Source: Planctomycetota bacterium | GTDB taxonomy: Bacteria; Planctomycetota; SZUA-567; H5-PLA8 | Direction: 5' to 3' | Length of the DNA: 64,000 nucleotides | Assembly: GCA_023150555.1 (NCBI GenBank) | Contig: JAKLKQ010000022.1 | Coordinates: 1-64,000, forward strand | Part shown: positions 35,154-44,378 of the stretch, in pieces | Numbering within the stretch: the stretch's first letter is position 1 | Layout: every line of letters starts with the position of its first letter | Translations under genes and position numbers: made by a program | Notes under the pieces: model-generated | What the model saw: only the letters and a program-made list of their open reading frames with translations | What the model was told of the DNA's origin: nothing | The model's database searches: none

Positions 35154-35238
35154 GGCGAACGTCCGGAACCGGATGGGATCTATGACTGCATGCTACGCGC
35201 GGGCTGGCGTAATGCGAATCGAGGAAAGCGCGGCGGTC

Positions 35239-35949
35239 CTATTCTTCTACGTCCGGAACTTCCGGCGCGGCGCGGCCCGCGATCAGGACCGTGCATTCGC
35301 CCTTCAGCGGCGGCCCGGCATCGATGCGCTGCTGCAACTCGGCGAGTGTCCCGCGCAGGAAGGTCTCGTGCATCTTGGTCAGCTCGCGCGCCAGGCAGGC
35401 GGGCCGGTCCGCACCGAAGACCTCGACCAGCTCCGGCCACACCTTCGGCACGCGCTGCGGGGATTCGTAGAAGATCAGCGTCTCGTCGCGGTCTTTGAGT
35501 TTGCTCAGCAGCTTGCCGCGCGCGCCGGGCTTCTTGGGCAGGAAGCCGTGGAACGAGAAGGCATGGACCGGCAGGCCGCTGGCCCCCAGCGCCGCGACGG
35601 CCGCGCACGGTCCGGGCAGCGGCACCACGGCGACGCCGGCTGCGATCGCTTCCTGCACCAGGCGGTAGCCGGGGTCGCTGACCAGCGGCGTGCCGCCGTC
35701 GCTCAGCACAGCCACATCCTTGCCGGCCTTCAGGGCCTCGGCGAGTCTCGGCGCGACGGCGCGTTCGTTGTGGTCGGCGTAGGCTACAAGATCGCGTCCC
35801 TGGAGTGGGATCTCGAAGGCCGTGAGCAACCGCCGCGCGCTGCGCGTGTCTTCGGCGGCGAGTACGTGCGCCTTCGCGAGGATCTCCTTCGCGCGCGCGG
35901 AGCAGTCGCTCAGGTTCCCGATGGGCGTGGCGACGAGGTACAGGGCCAT
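35239..35949 (-). CDS. rsmI: 16S rRNA (cytidine(1402)-2'-O)-methyltransferase RsmI
   Basis: This 236-aa tetrapyrrole-methylase-fold protein has all RsmI signatures: 'LYLVATPIGNLSD' at the N-terminus, 'AAEDTRSARRLL', 'DGGTPLVSDPGYRLVQEAI', 'PGPCAAVAAL', 'FHGFLPKK' and 'LIFYESPQRV'. It methylates the 2'-O of C1402 in the ribosomal P site using SAM. It is shorter than the E. coli enzyme (286 aa) and lacks part of the C-terminal tail. It may belong to the purL-dinB-purQ transcript. Confidence 0.95.
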   Translation of the reverse strand: MALYLVATPIGNLSDCSARAKEILAKAHVLAAEDTRSARRLLTAFEIPLQGRDLVAYADHNERAVAPRLAEALKAGKDVAVLSDGGTPLVSDPGYRLVQEAIAAGVAVVPLPGPCAAVAALGASGLPVHAFSFHGFLPKKPGARGKLLSKLKDRDETLIFYESPQRVPKVWPELVEVFGADRPACLARELTKMHETFLRGTLAELQQRIDAGPPLKGECTVLIAGRAAPEVPDVEE

Positions 35950-36048
35950 CGCTGCATATTAACCACGAAGGACACTTAGCACACGAACAAACGGAATACC
36001 GCCGCTTCCGTGCTTTGCGCCTTGGCGTCTTTGCGTGAGATGCCGTTG

Positions 36049-36840
36049 TTACGCCTGCTGGGCGTGTGCGACGGCGTTGCGGAACAGGAACATACCGTCG
36101 CCGTCGTCCTTCAGCCCGTCGCGCGTCCAGCGCGGGTGCTGCCAGGGCAGGACGTGGCGTTCGGGGTGGGGCATCAGGCCCAGTACGCGGCCGGTCTCGT
36201 CGGTGAAGCCGGCGATGTCAGCCTGCGCGCCGTTGGGGTTGGCGGGGTAGCTTGCCTTGCCGCCATCGCGCGTCACGTAGGTGAAGGCGACCTGGTTCTC
36301 CTTCACGATGCGCGACAGGACGCTCTCGCTGCGCGCGACGAACTTTCCTTCGCCGTGCGCGACCGGGAATTCGACGAGCTTGCCCTCGGCGCCCTTCAGG
36401 AACGGCGACGAACTCTTGCCGACCTTCAGCGTCACCCAGCGGTCCTCGAAGCGCTGCGAGTCGTTGAAGGTCAGCGTCGCGGCGAGTTCGCCGTCCTTGC
36501 GATAGCTGGTTCCCGGCAGCAGTCCGGTCTTGACCAGGACCTGGAACCCGTTGCAGATGCCGATGGCCAGCCCGCCGCGCTCGACGAAACGCGCCAGGGG
36601 TTCCTGCAGGCGCTGTACGAGCTCGTTGGCCATGACCACGCCGCTGCCCAGGTCGTCGCCGTAGCTGAAGCCGCCGGGCAGGATCAGGATGGCGTGCTCA
36701 GCCAGCGTCGCCGGCTTGGCGGCCAGCGTGCGCACGTGGACGGGATGGACGGCCGCGCCCGCCTTGGTGAAGGCGAACGCGGCTTCCTCGTCGCAGTTGG
36801 TGCCCGCGGTGCGGATCAGCAGTACGTTCGGACCGGCCAT
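36049..36840 (-). CDS. purQ: Phosphoribosylformylglycinamidine synthase, glutaminase subunit PurQ
   Basis: This 263-aa class I glutamine amidotransferase has 'VLLIRTAGTNCDEEAAFAF', 'ILPGGFSYGDDL', the nucleophile elbow 'GICNGFQVL' (Cys about residue 96) and 'GLMPHPERH' with the catalytic His/Glu. It gives ammonia to PurL. GGAG lies 5 nt before the ATG. It is in the minus-strand order purL, dinB-like, purQ, rsmI. Confidence 0.95.
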   Translation of the reverse strand: MAGPNVLLIRTAGTNCDEEAAFAFTKAGAAVHPVHVRTLAAKPATLAEHAILILPGGFSYGDDLGSGVVMANELVQRLQEPLARFVERGGLAIGICNGFQVLVKTGLLPGTSYRKDGELAATLTFNDSQRFEDRWVTLKVGKSSSPFLKGAEGKLVEFPVAHGEGKFVARSESVLSRIVKENQVAFTYVTRDGGKASYPANPNGAQADIAGFTDETGRVLGLMPHPERHVLPWQHPRWTRDGLKDDGDGMFLFRNAVAHAQQA

Positions 36841-36854
36841 CGCTTCTCCGTGTT

Positions 36855-37355
36855 CTACATCCCCTGCTCGTCGGCCGAAGGCCCGTAGGTCTGCGGCAGC
36901 GGCACGTTCTTCAGGCGCAGGTATACGCCCAGTTGGCCGCGGTGGTGGATGATGTGGTTAAAGACCCAGGTACGCAGCACGGCGGCCTTGGGCAGCTGGA
37001 AGACCTGCTTGCCCATCACCTTGAAGGTCCACGGCTGCATCAGCACGTCGTTGCCGGCGCCCTGCATCGCGGTGCGCGCGGCGGCGAGGCTCTTGTCGAA
37101 GGCCGCGAGCAGTTCCTTCTGGCTCTTGGGCGCGAAGGGCTTGTACTTCGTGGGGTCCATGTCCATCCCGTCGCTCTTCACGATGTCGACGGCCCAATCG
37201 AGCATCTCGGTGATGTGCCCCGCCAGGCGGCCGAGCGGCATGGACTTCTCGTGCGGCTTGAAGTCCAGGGCGTTATCGGGCACGCGCTCCAGCAGCTTGC
37301 GCGTGCTGCCCATCTCGTGCTCCAATTCCTGCAGCATCGGGTCTACGATACGCAT
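36855..37355 (-). CDS. DinB-superfamily protein
   Basis: This 166-aa four-helix protein begins 'LQELEHEMGSTRKLLERVPDNALDFKPHEKSMPLGRLAGHITEML'. It ends with 'VFNHIIHHRGQLGVYLRLKNVPLPQTYGPSADE', giving the usual three metal histidines (in 'LAGHITE' and 'HIIHHRGQ'). DinB-like proteins bind a divalent metal and many are thiol-dependent transferases or stress proteins. It sits 14 nt before purQ and after purL. AAAGGAG precedes the ATG. Confidence 0.85.
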   Translation of the reverse strand: MRIVDPMLQELEHEMGSTRKLLERVPDNALDFKPHEKSMPLGRLAGHITEMLDWAVDIVKSDGMDMDPTKYKPFAPKSQKELLAAFDKSLAAARTAMQGAGNDVLMQPWTFKVMGKQVFQLPKAAVLRTWVFNHIIHHRGQLGVYLRLKNVPLPQTYGPSADEQGM

Positions 37356-37440
37356 GGGACGGCTCCTTTCGTCCGTTACACGGGGAATGCGGCACTGAAG
37401 TCCCTATGTAGCGGCCCCCCGTTAAGAATTTCCAAAGCGC

Positions 37441-40350
37441 TTAAAAGGTTTGCTGCCAGGCCTTTCGCAGCGCGTCGACGGGCTCTTCGACCCGCGCATC
37501 TTGTGGGCCTTCCAGGCGCAAAACGCGTTCCTTGGTCACTTCGCCGACGTCGGCGCAGGGCAGCCCGGCGAACGTGGCGCGGAAGCGTTCGGCGTTTGCC
37601 GGAGAGACCTCGATCAGGAACCGCGAAGGGCTCTCGCCGAAGAGGAGCGCGGCGGCCTCCGGCTTCGCCCCGGCGGGCACCGGTACCTTCGCGAGGTCCA
37701 GCGTCGCGCCCACGTCGCCGGCGAAGGCCATCTCGGCGGCGGCGACGGCCAGCCCGCCTTCGCTCAGGTCGTGGCACGACGCGACCAGCCCATCTTTGAT
37801 GCATTGGTGCAGTTTCGCGTAGAGCTGCTTGGCGCGCGCCAGGTCCACGCGGGGCATCTCGCCGTCGAGCACGCTCCTGCCGGTAACGAGGTTGTAGTGC
37901 GAACCGCCCAGCGCCCCGCGGGTCTCGCCGAGGATGAAGATTTTGTTGCCGGGCTTCTTGAGGTCCATGGTCACGCACTTCCGCACGTCGGGCACGATCG
38001 AAAGCGCGCTGATCAGCAGCGTGCCGGGGATCGCGATCGTGTCGCCTTCGACGGCGTACTCGTTGTTCAGCGAGTCCTTGCCGCTGATGAACGGCGTGCC
38101 GAAGGCGATGGCGGCCTCGGTAGCGCCTTCACAGCAGAGCGTCAGGCTGCCGAGTTGCTCGGGCTTGGACGTGTTGCCCCACGAGAAGTTGTCGAGGATG
38201 AAGGTCTGCGCGGGGTCGCCGCCGACGGCGACGGCGTTGCGCAGGGCCTCGTCGACGGCCAGCTTGGCCATCTCGCGCGGATCGAGGTCCGTGAACTGCG
38301 GGCAGATGCCGTTACTGATCGCCGCGCCCTTGGTGCTGCCCAGCACCGGCGTCATCACTGCAGCGTCGCCGGGGCCGTCGTCGTTCAGGCCCACCAGCGG
38401 CTTGATGGACGTGCGCCCCTGCACTTCGTGGTCGTACTGGCGAACGATCCACTGCTTCGACGCGACGGACGGATGCGCGAGGATGCGCTTCAGCACTTCG
38501 CCGTGCGAGGCGCCCTTCGCCGCGGGCTTGGGCGCGGCGGGCAGCTTCGGCTCGGCGGGGCCCTTCCACACGGCCTGGCGTTCGACCTTCGGCAGGCCGC
38601 CGTGCAGGAAGTCCATCTCAATCTCGCCGACCATAGTGCCGCGGTAGCGCAGGCGCAGGATCTTGTCGCTGGTGAAGCGGCCGATGGCTGTGGCCTCAAC
38701 GCCTTCTTCCGCGCAGATCGCCTGCAGCGCGGGCCAGTGCTTCTCGGGCACGGCCAGCACCATGCGCTCCTGCGCCTCGCTGATCCAGATCTCGGTGTAG
38801 GTCAGGCCGTCGTACTTGAGCGGGCATTTGTCGAGGTCCACGTCCGCGCCGGTCTCTTCGCCCATCTCGCCGACCGCGCTGGAGAAGCCGCCGGCGCCGC
38901 AGTCGGTGACGCAGGTGTACAGCCCGGCGTCGCGCGCGCGCATCAGCACGTCGAGGACCTTCTTCTCCTCGATGGCGTTGCCGATCTGGACGGCGCCGGA
39001 CGAGACCGTCTCGCTCTCGTGGGTCAGCTCGATGCTGCTGAAGGTCGCGCCGTGGATGCCGTCGCGGCCGGTGCGCCCGCCCAGCGCGACGATGAGATCG
39101 CCGGGCTGCGAGGCCTTGCGGATCTTGTTGCGCGGGATCAGGCCGATGGAGCCGCAGTAGACCAGCGGGTTGCCGACGTAGCGCGGGTCGAAGTGCACGG
39201 CGCCATTGACCGTCGGGATGCCCATGCGGTTGCCGTAGTCGCGCACGCCGCTGACGACGCCGGCCATCACCCGGCGCGGGTGCAGCGTACCCTGCGGCAG
39301 CGCGTCGAAGGGCGTGTCGGGCAGGCCGAAGCAGAAGACGTCGGTGTTGGCGATGGGCTTGGCGCCCAGGCCGGTGCCGAGCGTATCGCGGATGACGCCG
39401 CCGATGCCGGTGCCGGCGCCGCCGTAGGGCTCGATGGCGCTGGGGTGGTTGTGGGTCTCGGCCTTGAAGGTCAGCGCCCAGGTCTCGTCGAAGGCCACCA
39501 CGCCGGCGTTGTCCTTGAAGACCGAGAGGCACGCGGGGTGCGCAATCTCTTCGGTCGCCCGCACGATGGTTTCCTTAAGGAGGTTCTCGTAGCGCTTGGA
39601 CTCTTCGCCGGGCCCAGTGAAGTTCACTACGCCGCGCAGGGTCTTGTGACGGCAGTGTTCGGACCAGGTCTGCGCGAGCGTCTCGAGTTCGACGTCCGTG
39701 GGGTCGCGCTTGAGTTTTAAGTAGTGCGCCTGGATCTGCCGCATCTCGGCGACGGTCAACGCCAGGCAACCGTCGCGGCTGAGCTTGGCGAGCGCCGCGT
39801 CGTCGAGCCCGGCCAGCGGCACGCGCCGCAGTTCGAAGGTGGCCTTGCCCGTGATGCGGTGCACGGGGGCCTCGGCGTCGAGGTGCAGTTCCTCGATGGA
39901 CTCGTTGGCCAGGATGCGGCGCCCGGCGGCTTGCAGCGTGGCGTCGGTGATGTTTCCGTAGAAGAGGTACTTGCGGCCGGTGCCGACGTGGGCGGCCTTC
40001 AGGCCGCGGTCGGCCAGCGCCTTGCGGATGCTGCCGACGACGGGATCCATTACGCCCGGCTTTTTGACGACCTCGACGCGGCGCGCGCCGCGCTCGGCCT
40101 CGCCATAGACCGGCCCGCCGACGCAGGCGGTCTCGGTGACCGGGTCGCTGAAGAGTTCGCGCGCAACCGTCTTCGCGGCAGTTTCGTCGAAGGCTCCTTC
40201 GATCCAGTAGATGCGCGCGGTGCGTACGCGCTCGGGCGGTGGCAGCCCCAGCGTCTTGAACTGCGCGCGCAGGCCGGCGTCCTCGGGATCGGGGAACTCG
40301 GCGCGCAGGGCGGCTTCGATACGGTAGAGGCGGTTCGCGGGCGCGGTCAT
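37441..40350 (-). CDS. purL: Phosphoribosylformylglycinamidine synthase, PurS-PurL fusion (PurSL)
   Basis: This 969-aa FGAM synthase has an N-terminal region of about 180 residues made of two PurS-like units ('LYRIEAALRAEFPDPEDAGLRAQFKTLGL' and 'RRVEVVKKPGVMDPVVGSIRKALADRGLKAAHVG'). The PurL core follows, with 'TWSEHCRHKT', 'AETHNHPSAIEPYGGAGTGIGGVIRDTLGTG', 'GPGDAAVMTPVLG' and 'GEGLAVAA'-type text ('LSEGGLAVAAAEMAF'). The length lies between small PurL (about 730) and the large PurL with its own glutaminase (about 1,300), which fits the separate purQ 600 nt downstream. I start at 40350, where a promoter lies so close that the mRNA may be leaderless. Confidence 0.93.
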   Translation of the reverse strand: MTAPANRLYRIEAALRAEFPDPEDAGLRAQFKTLGLPPPERVRTARIYWIEGAFDETAAKTVARELFSDPVTETACVGGPVYGEAERGARRVEVVKKPGVMDPVVGSIRKALADRGLKAAHVGTGRKYLFYGNITDATLQAAGRRILANESIEELHLDAEAPVHRITGKATFELRRVPLAGLDDAALAKLSRDGCLALTVAEMRQIQAHYLKLKRDPTDVELETLAQTWSEHCRHKTLRGVVNFTGPGEESKRYENLLKETIVRATEEIAHPACLSVFKDNAGVVAFDETWALTFKAETHNHPSAIEPYGGAGTGIGGVIRDTLGTGLGAKPIANTDVFCFGLPDTPFDALPQGTLHPRRVMAGVVSGVRDYGNRMGIPTVNGAVHFDPRYVGNPLVYCGSIGLIPRNKIRKASQPGDLIVALGGRTGRDGIHGATFSSIELTHESETVSSGAVQIGNAIEEKKVLDVLMRARDAGLYTCVTDCGAGGFSSAVGEMGEETGADVDLDKCPLKYDGLTYTEIWISEAQERMVLAVPEKHWPALQAICAEEGVEATAIGRFTSDKILRLRYRGTMVGEIEMDFLHGGLPKVERQAVWKGPAEPKLPAAPKPAAKGASHGEVLKRILAHPSVASKQWIVRQYDHEVQGRTSIKPLVGLNDDGPGDAAVMTPVLGSTKGAAISNGICPQFTDLDPREMAKLAVDEALRNAVAVGGDPAQTFILDNFSWGNTSKPEQLGSLTLCCEGATEAAIAFGTPFISGKDSLNNEYAVEGDTIAIPGTLLISALSIVPDVRKCVTMDLKKPGNKIFILGETRGALGGSHYNLVTGRSVLDGEMPRVDLARAKQLYAKLHQCIKDGLVASCHDLSEGGLAVAAAEMAFAGDVGATLDLAKVPVPAGAKPEAAALLFGESPSRFLIEVSPANAERFRATFAGLPCADVGEVTKERVLRLEGPQDARVEEPVDALRKAWQQTF

Positions 40351-40357
40351 CGGGGAA

Positions 40358-40385
40358 AGTATAGAAGCAAGCCCGTCACAGACAA
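40358..40385 (-). promoter_or_regulatory. Promoter of purL, apparently leaderless
   Basis: On the minus strand TTGTCT (40385-40380) and TATACT (40363-40358) are separated by 16 bases. The -10 box ends 7 bases before the purL ATG, and no ribosome site fits between them, so transcription probably starts at or near the first codon. Confidence 0.5.
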
Positions 40386-40422
40386 CGCGCGAAAGACGGG
40401 TGCTGGCGTGCGCCAATGAAAA

Positions 40423-40448
40423 GGGCCGGTGGCTGGCGCCACCGGCCC
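40423..40448 (-). terminator. Terminator of the first collagen-like gene
   Basis: An 11-bp stem (GGGCCGGTGGC / GCCACCGGCCC) with a 4-base loop is followed by TTTT on the minus strand, just after the stop of the gene at 40474. Confidence 0.85.
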
Positions 40449-40473
40449 CGTTAACTGCGATCCTCGCTGCCGC

Positions 40474-41730
40474 TTACGGAGCTGAAGGCGGATTCACGAT
40501 CAGGAAGTTCACCGAGTCGTGCGCGGTGTCTTCGTCGGTGAAGGCATTGCCGGTCTTGCTGGCGCGGACCGAGAAGCTGACGCCGGGGTTGATGCTCACG
40601 ATCCCCAAGGTCGGGTCGTTGAACTTGCACCCCGTGGCCGAGCCCTCGACGTAGGTGACCAGGATTACCGAGTTGGCCTGCACAGTGGTGCTGCTGATCA
40701 CCAGGGTGAAGGCCGACTTGTTGCCGCCCGCGATCTCGAACGTTGCGCCGCTGATTTGAGAAATGCCGGCGTTCTCGCCCGGGATGCCTGGGTCGCCCTT
40801 CGGACCCTGCACGCCCTGGGGACCCTGCTCGCCTTGCACACCTTGCTGACCCTGTTCACCCTGCGGGCCTTGTTCGCCTTGCGGGCCTTGTTCGCCCTGG
40901 GGACCCTGCTCACCCTGTTCGCCTTGCGGGCCTTGTTCGCCCTGGGGACCTTGCACGCCCTGCGGACCCTGGATGCCCTGCGGGCCTTCGGGGCCCTGCG
41001 GACCAGTCGGGCCCTGTACGCCCTGCGGGCCGGGTTCGCCCTGCGGGCCGGCGGGACCCTGCGGGCCGGTCAGGCCGTCGGAGCCGATGGGACCCTGCTC
41101 GCCCTGAGGACCCTGCGGGCCTGTGGGACCTTGCTCTCCCTGAGGACCCTGCGGACCGACGGGGCCCTGATCGCCCTGAGGGCCTTGGTCGCCCTGCGGG
41201 CCCTGATCTCCCTGGGGACCCTGGTCGCCCTGAGGACCTTGGTCACCCTGTGGACCCTGGTCACCTTGCGGACCCTGCTCGCCCTGGGGACCCTGCGGAC
41301 CCGTAGGGCCGACGGGGCCTTCATCGCCGACCGGACCCTGCAACGTGTCGGTGATGATAAAGGAGGGGCTGAAGGCTTCGAATTCGCCCTTCTTAGTGGA
41401 TCCGCGCGCACGAAGGATGCACTCGGTGGACGCCGGGCCGGTGACCAGCCAAGGCAGGATTTGGCGAAGCGTCTTGTCGGGGTTGCGCTTGTTGATGACG
41501 CCAATGTCGACCCAGGTGGCGCCGCCGTCGCGACTGAGCGCGAGGGTGACCTCCTTGATGCGGGTCTTCTTGCTCAGCGAGAAGACGTGCTCCTCGCCGA
41601 TGACGTAAACCTCGCCGCCTTCGGGCTTTTCAATGAAAATCAGGGGCTTGGTGGTCGCGGCGAAGGCCTGTCCTGAACCGAGGAACAGGAACGTCAGCAG
41701 GCCGGCGATCGCCCAAAATCTAGCGGACAT
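40474..41730 (-). CDS. Secreted collagen-like triple-helix-repeat protein 1
   Basis: This 418-aa exported protein starts with a signal peptide ('[20 protein letters not shown]'). An N-terminal beta domain follows ('[50 protein letters not shown]'). Then comes a run of about 60 G-X-Y triplets, mainly GPQ, GEQ and GDQ, and a 100-residue C-terminal domain ('[43 protein letters not shown]'). Gln-rich GXY text is typical of bacterial collagen-like surface proteins. GGAGG precedes the ATG and a strong terminator follows. A paralogue lies immediately upstream. Confidence 0.88.
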   Translation of the reverse strand: MSARFWAIAGLLTFLFLGSGQAFAATTKPLIFIEKPEGGEVYVIGEEHVFSLSKKTRIKEVTLALSRDGGATWVDIGVINKRNPDKTLRQILPWLVTGPASTECILRARGSTKKGEFEAFSPSFIITDTLQGPVGDEGPVGPTGPQGPQGEQGPQGDQGPQGDQGPQGDQGPQGDQGPQGDQGPQGDQGPVGPQGPQGEQGPTGPQGPQGEQGPIGSDGLTGPQGPAGPQGEPGPQGVQGPTGPQGPEGPQGIQGPQGVQGPQGEQGPQGEQGEQGPQGEQGPQGEQGPQGEQGQQGVQGEQGPQGVQGPKGDPGIPGENAGISQISGATFEIAGGNKSAFTLVISSTTVQANSVILVTYVEGSATGCKFNDPTLGIVSINPGVSFSVRASKTGNAFTDEDTAHDSVNFLIVNPPSAP

Positions 41731-42028
41731 GACAAAACCTCCACATTCTGAAGTGCGGAAGCTTCCCCAAGCCTCAGCGATTTCAGGAATCTACCCAGAC
41801 GGCCTTAGCCCAAATCAATGCACATGAGCATTAACGACAAACTACACCAGATACCTTCGTGATAAAAATGAAATTTTCGTGAAGCCATAGAGGTGAATCG
41901 CTAAGAGCAGTTTCTAATGATAGTTATGCACCGTGCAATACCTAAAAATAATAGCATACCAATGGGCCGGCCAATCCTAAAAGTATCATAACCGAGCCCA
42001 TGAAGACATGTATTGGGGCTTGGCAAAA
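41731..42028. other. AT-rich gap between the two collagen-like genes
   Basis: About 300 bases are clearly AT-richer than their surroundings and contain no gene I can support. TGCACCGTGCA (41927-41937) is an 11-base inverted repeat. A promoter for the gene at 40474 is likely here, but I cannot fix its boxes. Confidence 0.4.
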
Positions 42029-42056
42029 GGGGCCGGCGGTTGATGCCGCCGGCCCC
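42029..42056 (-). terminator. Terminator of the second collagen-like gene
   Basis: An 11-bp stem (GGGGCCGGCGG / CCGCCGGCCCC) with a 6-base loop is followed on the minus strand by TTTT. It lies 35 nt after the stop of the gene at 42091. Confidence 0.85.
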
Positions 42057-42090
42057 AGCCTTGCCCCGGATGGAACTGCCGGGTGCGAGG

Positions 42091-43116
42091 CTACGGGTTC
42101 ACGATGAGGAAATTCACCGAGTCGTTCGCGACGTCGGCGTTGGTAAACGCATTTCCGGTCTTGCTTGCCCTGACCGTGAAGCTGACATCGGGCTTAAGGT
42201 CTTCGATGGCCAGGGTTGGATCGTTGAACTTGCAGCCGGTTGCTTTGGATTCGACGTAGGTCACGAGGATGATTGAATTGGCCTGGACCTTCGAGCTCTT
42301 GATTTCAAGGCTGAAGGCCGACTTGTTTCCGCAGACGACCTCGAAGGATGCACCGCTGATCTGCGCGACGCCGGCGTTCTCGCCGGGGACTCCGGGCGGG
42401 CCTTGCGGGCCGGCCGGACCCTGAGGACCTTCGGGTCCCGGCGGGCCAAGGTCGCCTTGCGGACCTTGCGGGCCTAGCGGACCCGGTTCGCCCTGAGGGC
42501 CTGCGGGGCCTTGCGGGCCGGTTTCGCCGGGCAGTCCATCGCTGCCCATCGGACCTTGTGGGCCTTCAGGACCCTGAGGGCCTTGCGGGCCTTCGGGACC
42601 TTGAGGACCCATCGGACCGATTTCGCCTGGGGGACCCATCGGGCCGGTTTCGCCTTGCGGACCCTGCACGCCCTGCGGGCCCTGGGGACCCATTGGGCCG
42701 GGCGGGCCCTCATCGCCGACCGGACCCAGCAGCGAGTCGGTCACGATGAATACGGGCGAGAAGACTTCGACGGTGGTCTTGCGGAAGAGCCCGCTGGCGC
42801 GCAGCAGGCAGTTGCTGGACGTGGGTCCGGTGACGGTCCAGGGCAGGATCTGGCGCAGCGTCTTGTCCTTGTTGCGCTTGTTGATCACACCCAGGTCTTC
42901 CCACGTCGCTCCGCCGTCGCGGCTTAGGGCGATGGTGACTTCCTTAACGCGCGTTTTCTTGTTCAGCTTTACCAACTGATCGGTCCCCAGAAGGTACACT
43001 TCGCCGCCTTCGGGGGAATCGAAGACAATGGGCTGGGTCGTTGCCGCGAACGAGGATAGGGCGAAGAGGAGAATCGTTCCTACAGCGGGGAAGGCCAACA
43101 GTTTCGCGCGTGCCAT
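42091..43116 (-). CDS. Secreted collagen-like triple-helix-repeat protein 2
   Basis: This 341-aa paralogue of the gene at 40474 shares all three parts: a signal peptide with the same '[21 protein letters not shown]' opening, the '[19 protein letters not shown]' N-terminal domain, and the C-terminal '[23 protein letters not shown]' domain. Its GXY stretch is shorter (about 40 triplets) and richer in GPM and GPE. GGAGG lies 8 nt before the ATG at 43116; an ATG at 43134 would place that site inside the coding region. Tandem duplication followed by repeat-length change is the likely origin. Confidence 0.86.
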   Translation of the reverse strand: MARAKLLAFPAVGTILLFALSSFAATTQPIVFDSPEGGEVYLLGTDQLVKLNKKTRVKEVTIALSRDGGATWEDLGVINKRNKDKTLRQILPWTVTGPTSSNCLLRASGLFRKTTVEVFSPVFIVTDSLLGPVGDEGPPGPMGPQGPQGVQGPQGETGPMGPPGEIGPMGPQGPEGPQGPQGPEGPQGPMGSDGLPGETGPQGPAGPQGEPGPLGPQGPQGDLGPPGPEGPQGPAGPQGPPGVPGENAGVAQISGASFEVVCGNKSAFSLEIKSSKVQANSIILVTYVESKATGCKFNDPTLAIEDLKPDVSFTVRASKTGNAFTNADVANDSVNFLIVNP

Positions 43117-43364
43117 GGTTTTGCCCTCCTTCATTGTCTGGCAGAGGCCTCCCGTGCCTCCTCTCTATTCAGTTGTATGCACCCGGCACCTTCGTGGCCT
43201 CTGCACATGTGAAGTATATTCCATAAAACAGGTAATGCGCACAAATTTTACAGACCATAAAGTATCTTAAATAGTACCCAGCGGGCATTCTTTATCTCTT
43301 GGGCGTGGCTTCTGCACCACATGAATTAGCTTGAGATTAATAGCTTTTTGCGAGCGGCCAGTTG
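43117..43364. other. Gap upstream of the second collagen-like gene
   Basis: This 248-base AT-rich gap contains no gene I can see. A TATACT hexamer on the minus strand (43218-43213) is a possible -10 box, about 96 bases before the start codon. Its -35 box is poor. Confidence 0.35.
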
Positions 43365-44378
43365 CTAACGGCCCGGCGGAAGGATCTCGGTGTCGCGGTC
43401 GCGCAGGTTGCGCGGGCGCGGGAATTCGTCGTCACCGACCGGCGTGGCGGTGGTCTCGTCTTCGGCGGCCTCTTCGTCCCTTGGTTCGGGTTCGGCGGCT
43501 TTCTCGTAGCGGCGGTCGTGGCGCAGTCGCGCGTCGGCGAGGTAGCGGAACAGGCGCTCGCGGGCCGACTCGGCGCCGGGCGTGCCGGCCTGCTCCAGCA
43601 TCGCGACTTCTTCGCTCAGGCGAATGGCCTCTTCGCCGAACTCGCGCACGACCTTGGCCAGTTCCGCGGCGTTCTGGGCGAAGACATCCACCCACAGCGA
43701 GGCCTCGCTGCCGGCAAGGCGGGTCATGTCGCGCAGGCCGGGTCCGCTGAGCGTCAGGCTGCGGTCGGACTGCGCGTGGATCAGGGCGTAGGCGAGCAGG
43801 TGGGGCAGGTGGCTGCTGCGCGCCAGCACGGCGTCGTGTTCGGCCGGGGCCAGGCGCATGGTTTTCATGCCCAGGCTCTTCCAGAAGTCATCGACCTGGC
43901 GGTAGGCCTCGTTGTCCGTCGAGGGCGTCGGCGTCAGCACGCAGGTGGCGCCTTCGAGCTGCACTTCGCCGGAGGCGGCCACGCCGGTCTTCTCGCTGCC
44001 GGTTAGCGGGTGGCTGCCTACGAACTGCACGGGCGCCTTCAGCCGCGAGATCAGGGTCTCGACGCCGGAGACCACGGTGGACTTGGTCGAACCCAGATCG
44101 GTCAGGATCGCGCCGTCGCGGCAGGCGGGGATCACGGTGGCGGCCACTTCGGGGATCAGGCGCACGGGGACGGCCAGCAGCACCAGGTCGGCGTCGCGCA
44201 CGCCCAACTGCAGGTCCAGCGTGGCCTCGTCGACGGCGCCGATGCGCTTGGCCGCGTCGATGGTCTGCTGGTTGTCCGCCACGCCGATGACGCGCGTGGC
44301 CGCGCCGGCGCGCCGGGCCGCCAGGCCCACGGCGCCGCCCATCAGGCCCATGCCCACGATGCAGAGTCGATGCAGCAA
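43365..44378 (-). CDS. tyrA: Prephenate dehydrogenase family protein TyrA
   Basis: This 337-aa NAD-dependent enzyme has 'LCIVGMGLMGGAVGLAARRAG' (Rossmann), 'AVPVRLIPEV', 'LTDLGSTKSTVV', 'FVGSHPLTGSEKTGVA' (the HP motif) and 'SSHLPHLLAYAL' with the catalytic-domain His. It converts prephenate (or arogenate) to the tyrosine precursor. A charged tail rich in Glu, Asp and Arg follows residue 290. The start is TTG with AGAGGG upstream. No other aromatic-pathway gene is adjacent. Confidence 0.9.
   Translation of the reverse strand: MLHRLCIVGMGLMGGAVGLAARRAGAATRVIGVADNQQTIDAAKRIGAVDEATLDLQLGVRDADLVLLAVPVRLIPEVAATVIPACRDGAILTDLGSTKSTVVSGVETLISRLKAPVQFVGSHPLTGSEKTGVAASGEVQLEGATCVLTPTPSTDNEAYRQVDDFWKSLGMKTMRLAPAEHDAVLARSSHLPHLLAYALIHAQSDRSLTLSGPGLRDMTRLAGSEASLWVDVFAQNAAELAKVVREFGEEAIRLSEEVAMLEQAGTPGAESARERLFRYLADARLRHDRRYEKAAEPEPRDEEAAEDETTATPVGDDEFPRPRNLRDRDTEILPPGR

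Noticed and set aside
35950..36048. ACCACGAAGGACAC and CTTGGCGTCTTTGCG phrases before rsmI
   Set aside because: This is a common type of intergenic text in environmental genomes. I see no gene, terminator or clear repeat partner for it in the window.
40351..40473. Possible purine riboswitch before purL
   Set aside because: A promoter with its -10 box 7 bases from the ATG leaves no room for a leader, and no purine-aptamer motifs are visible.
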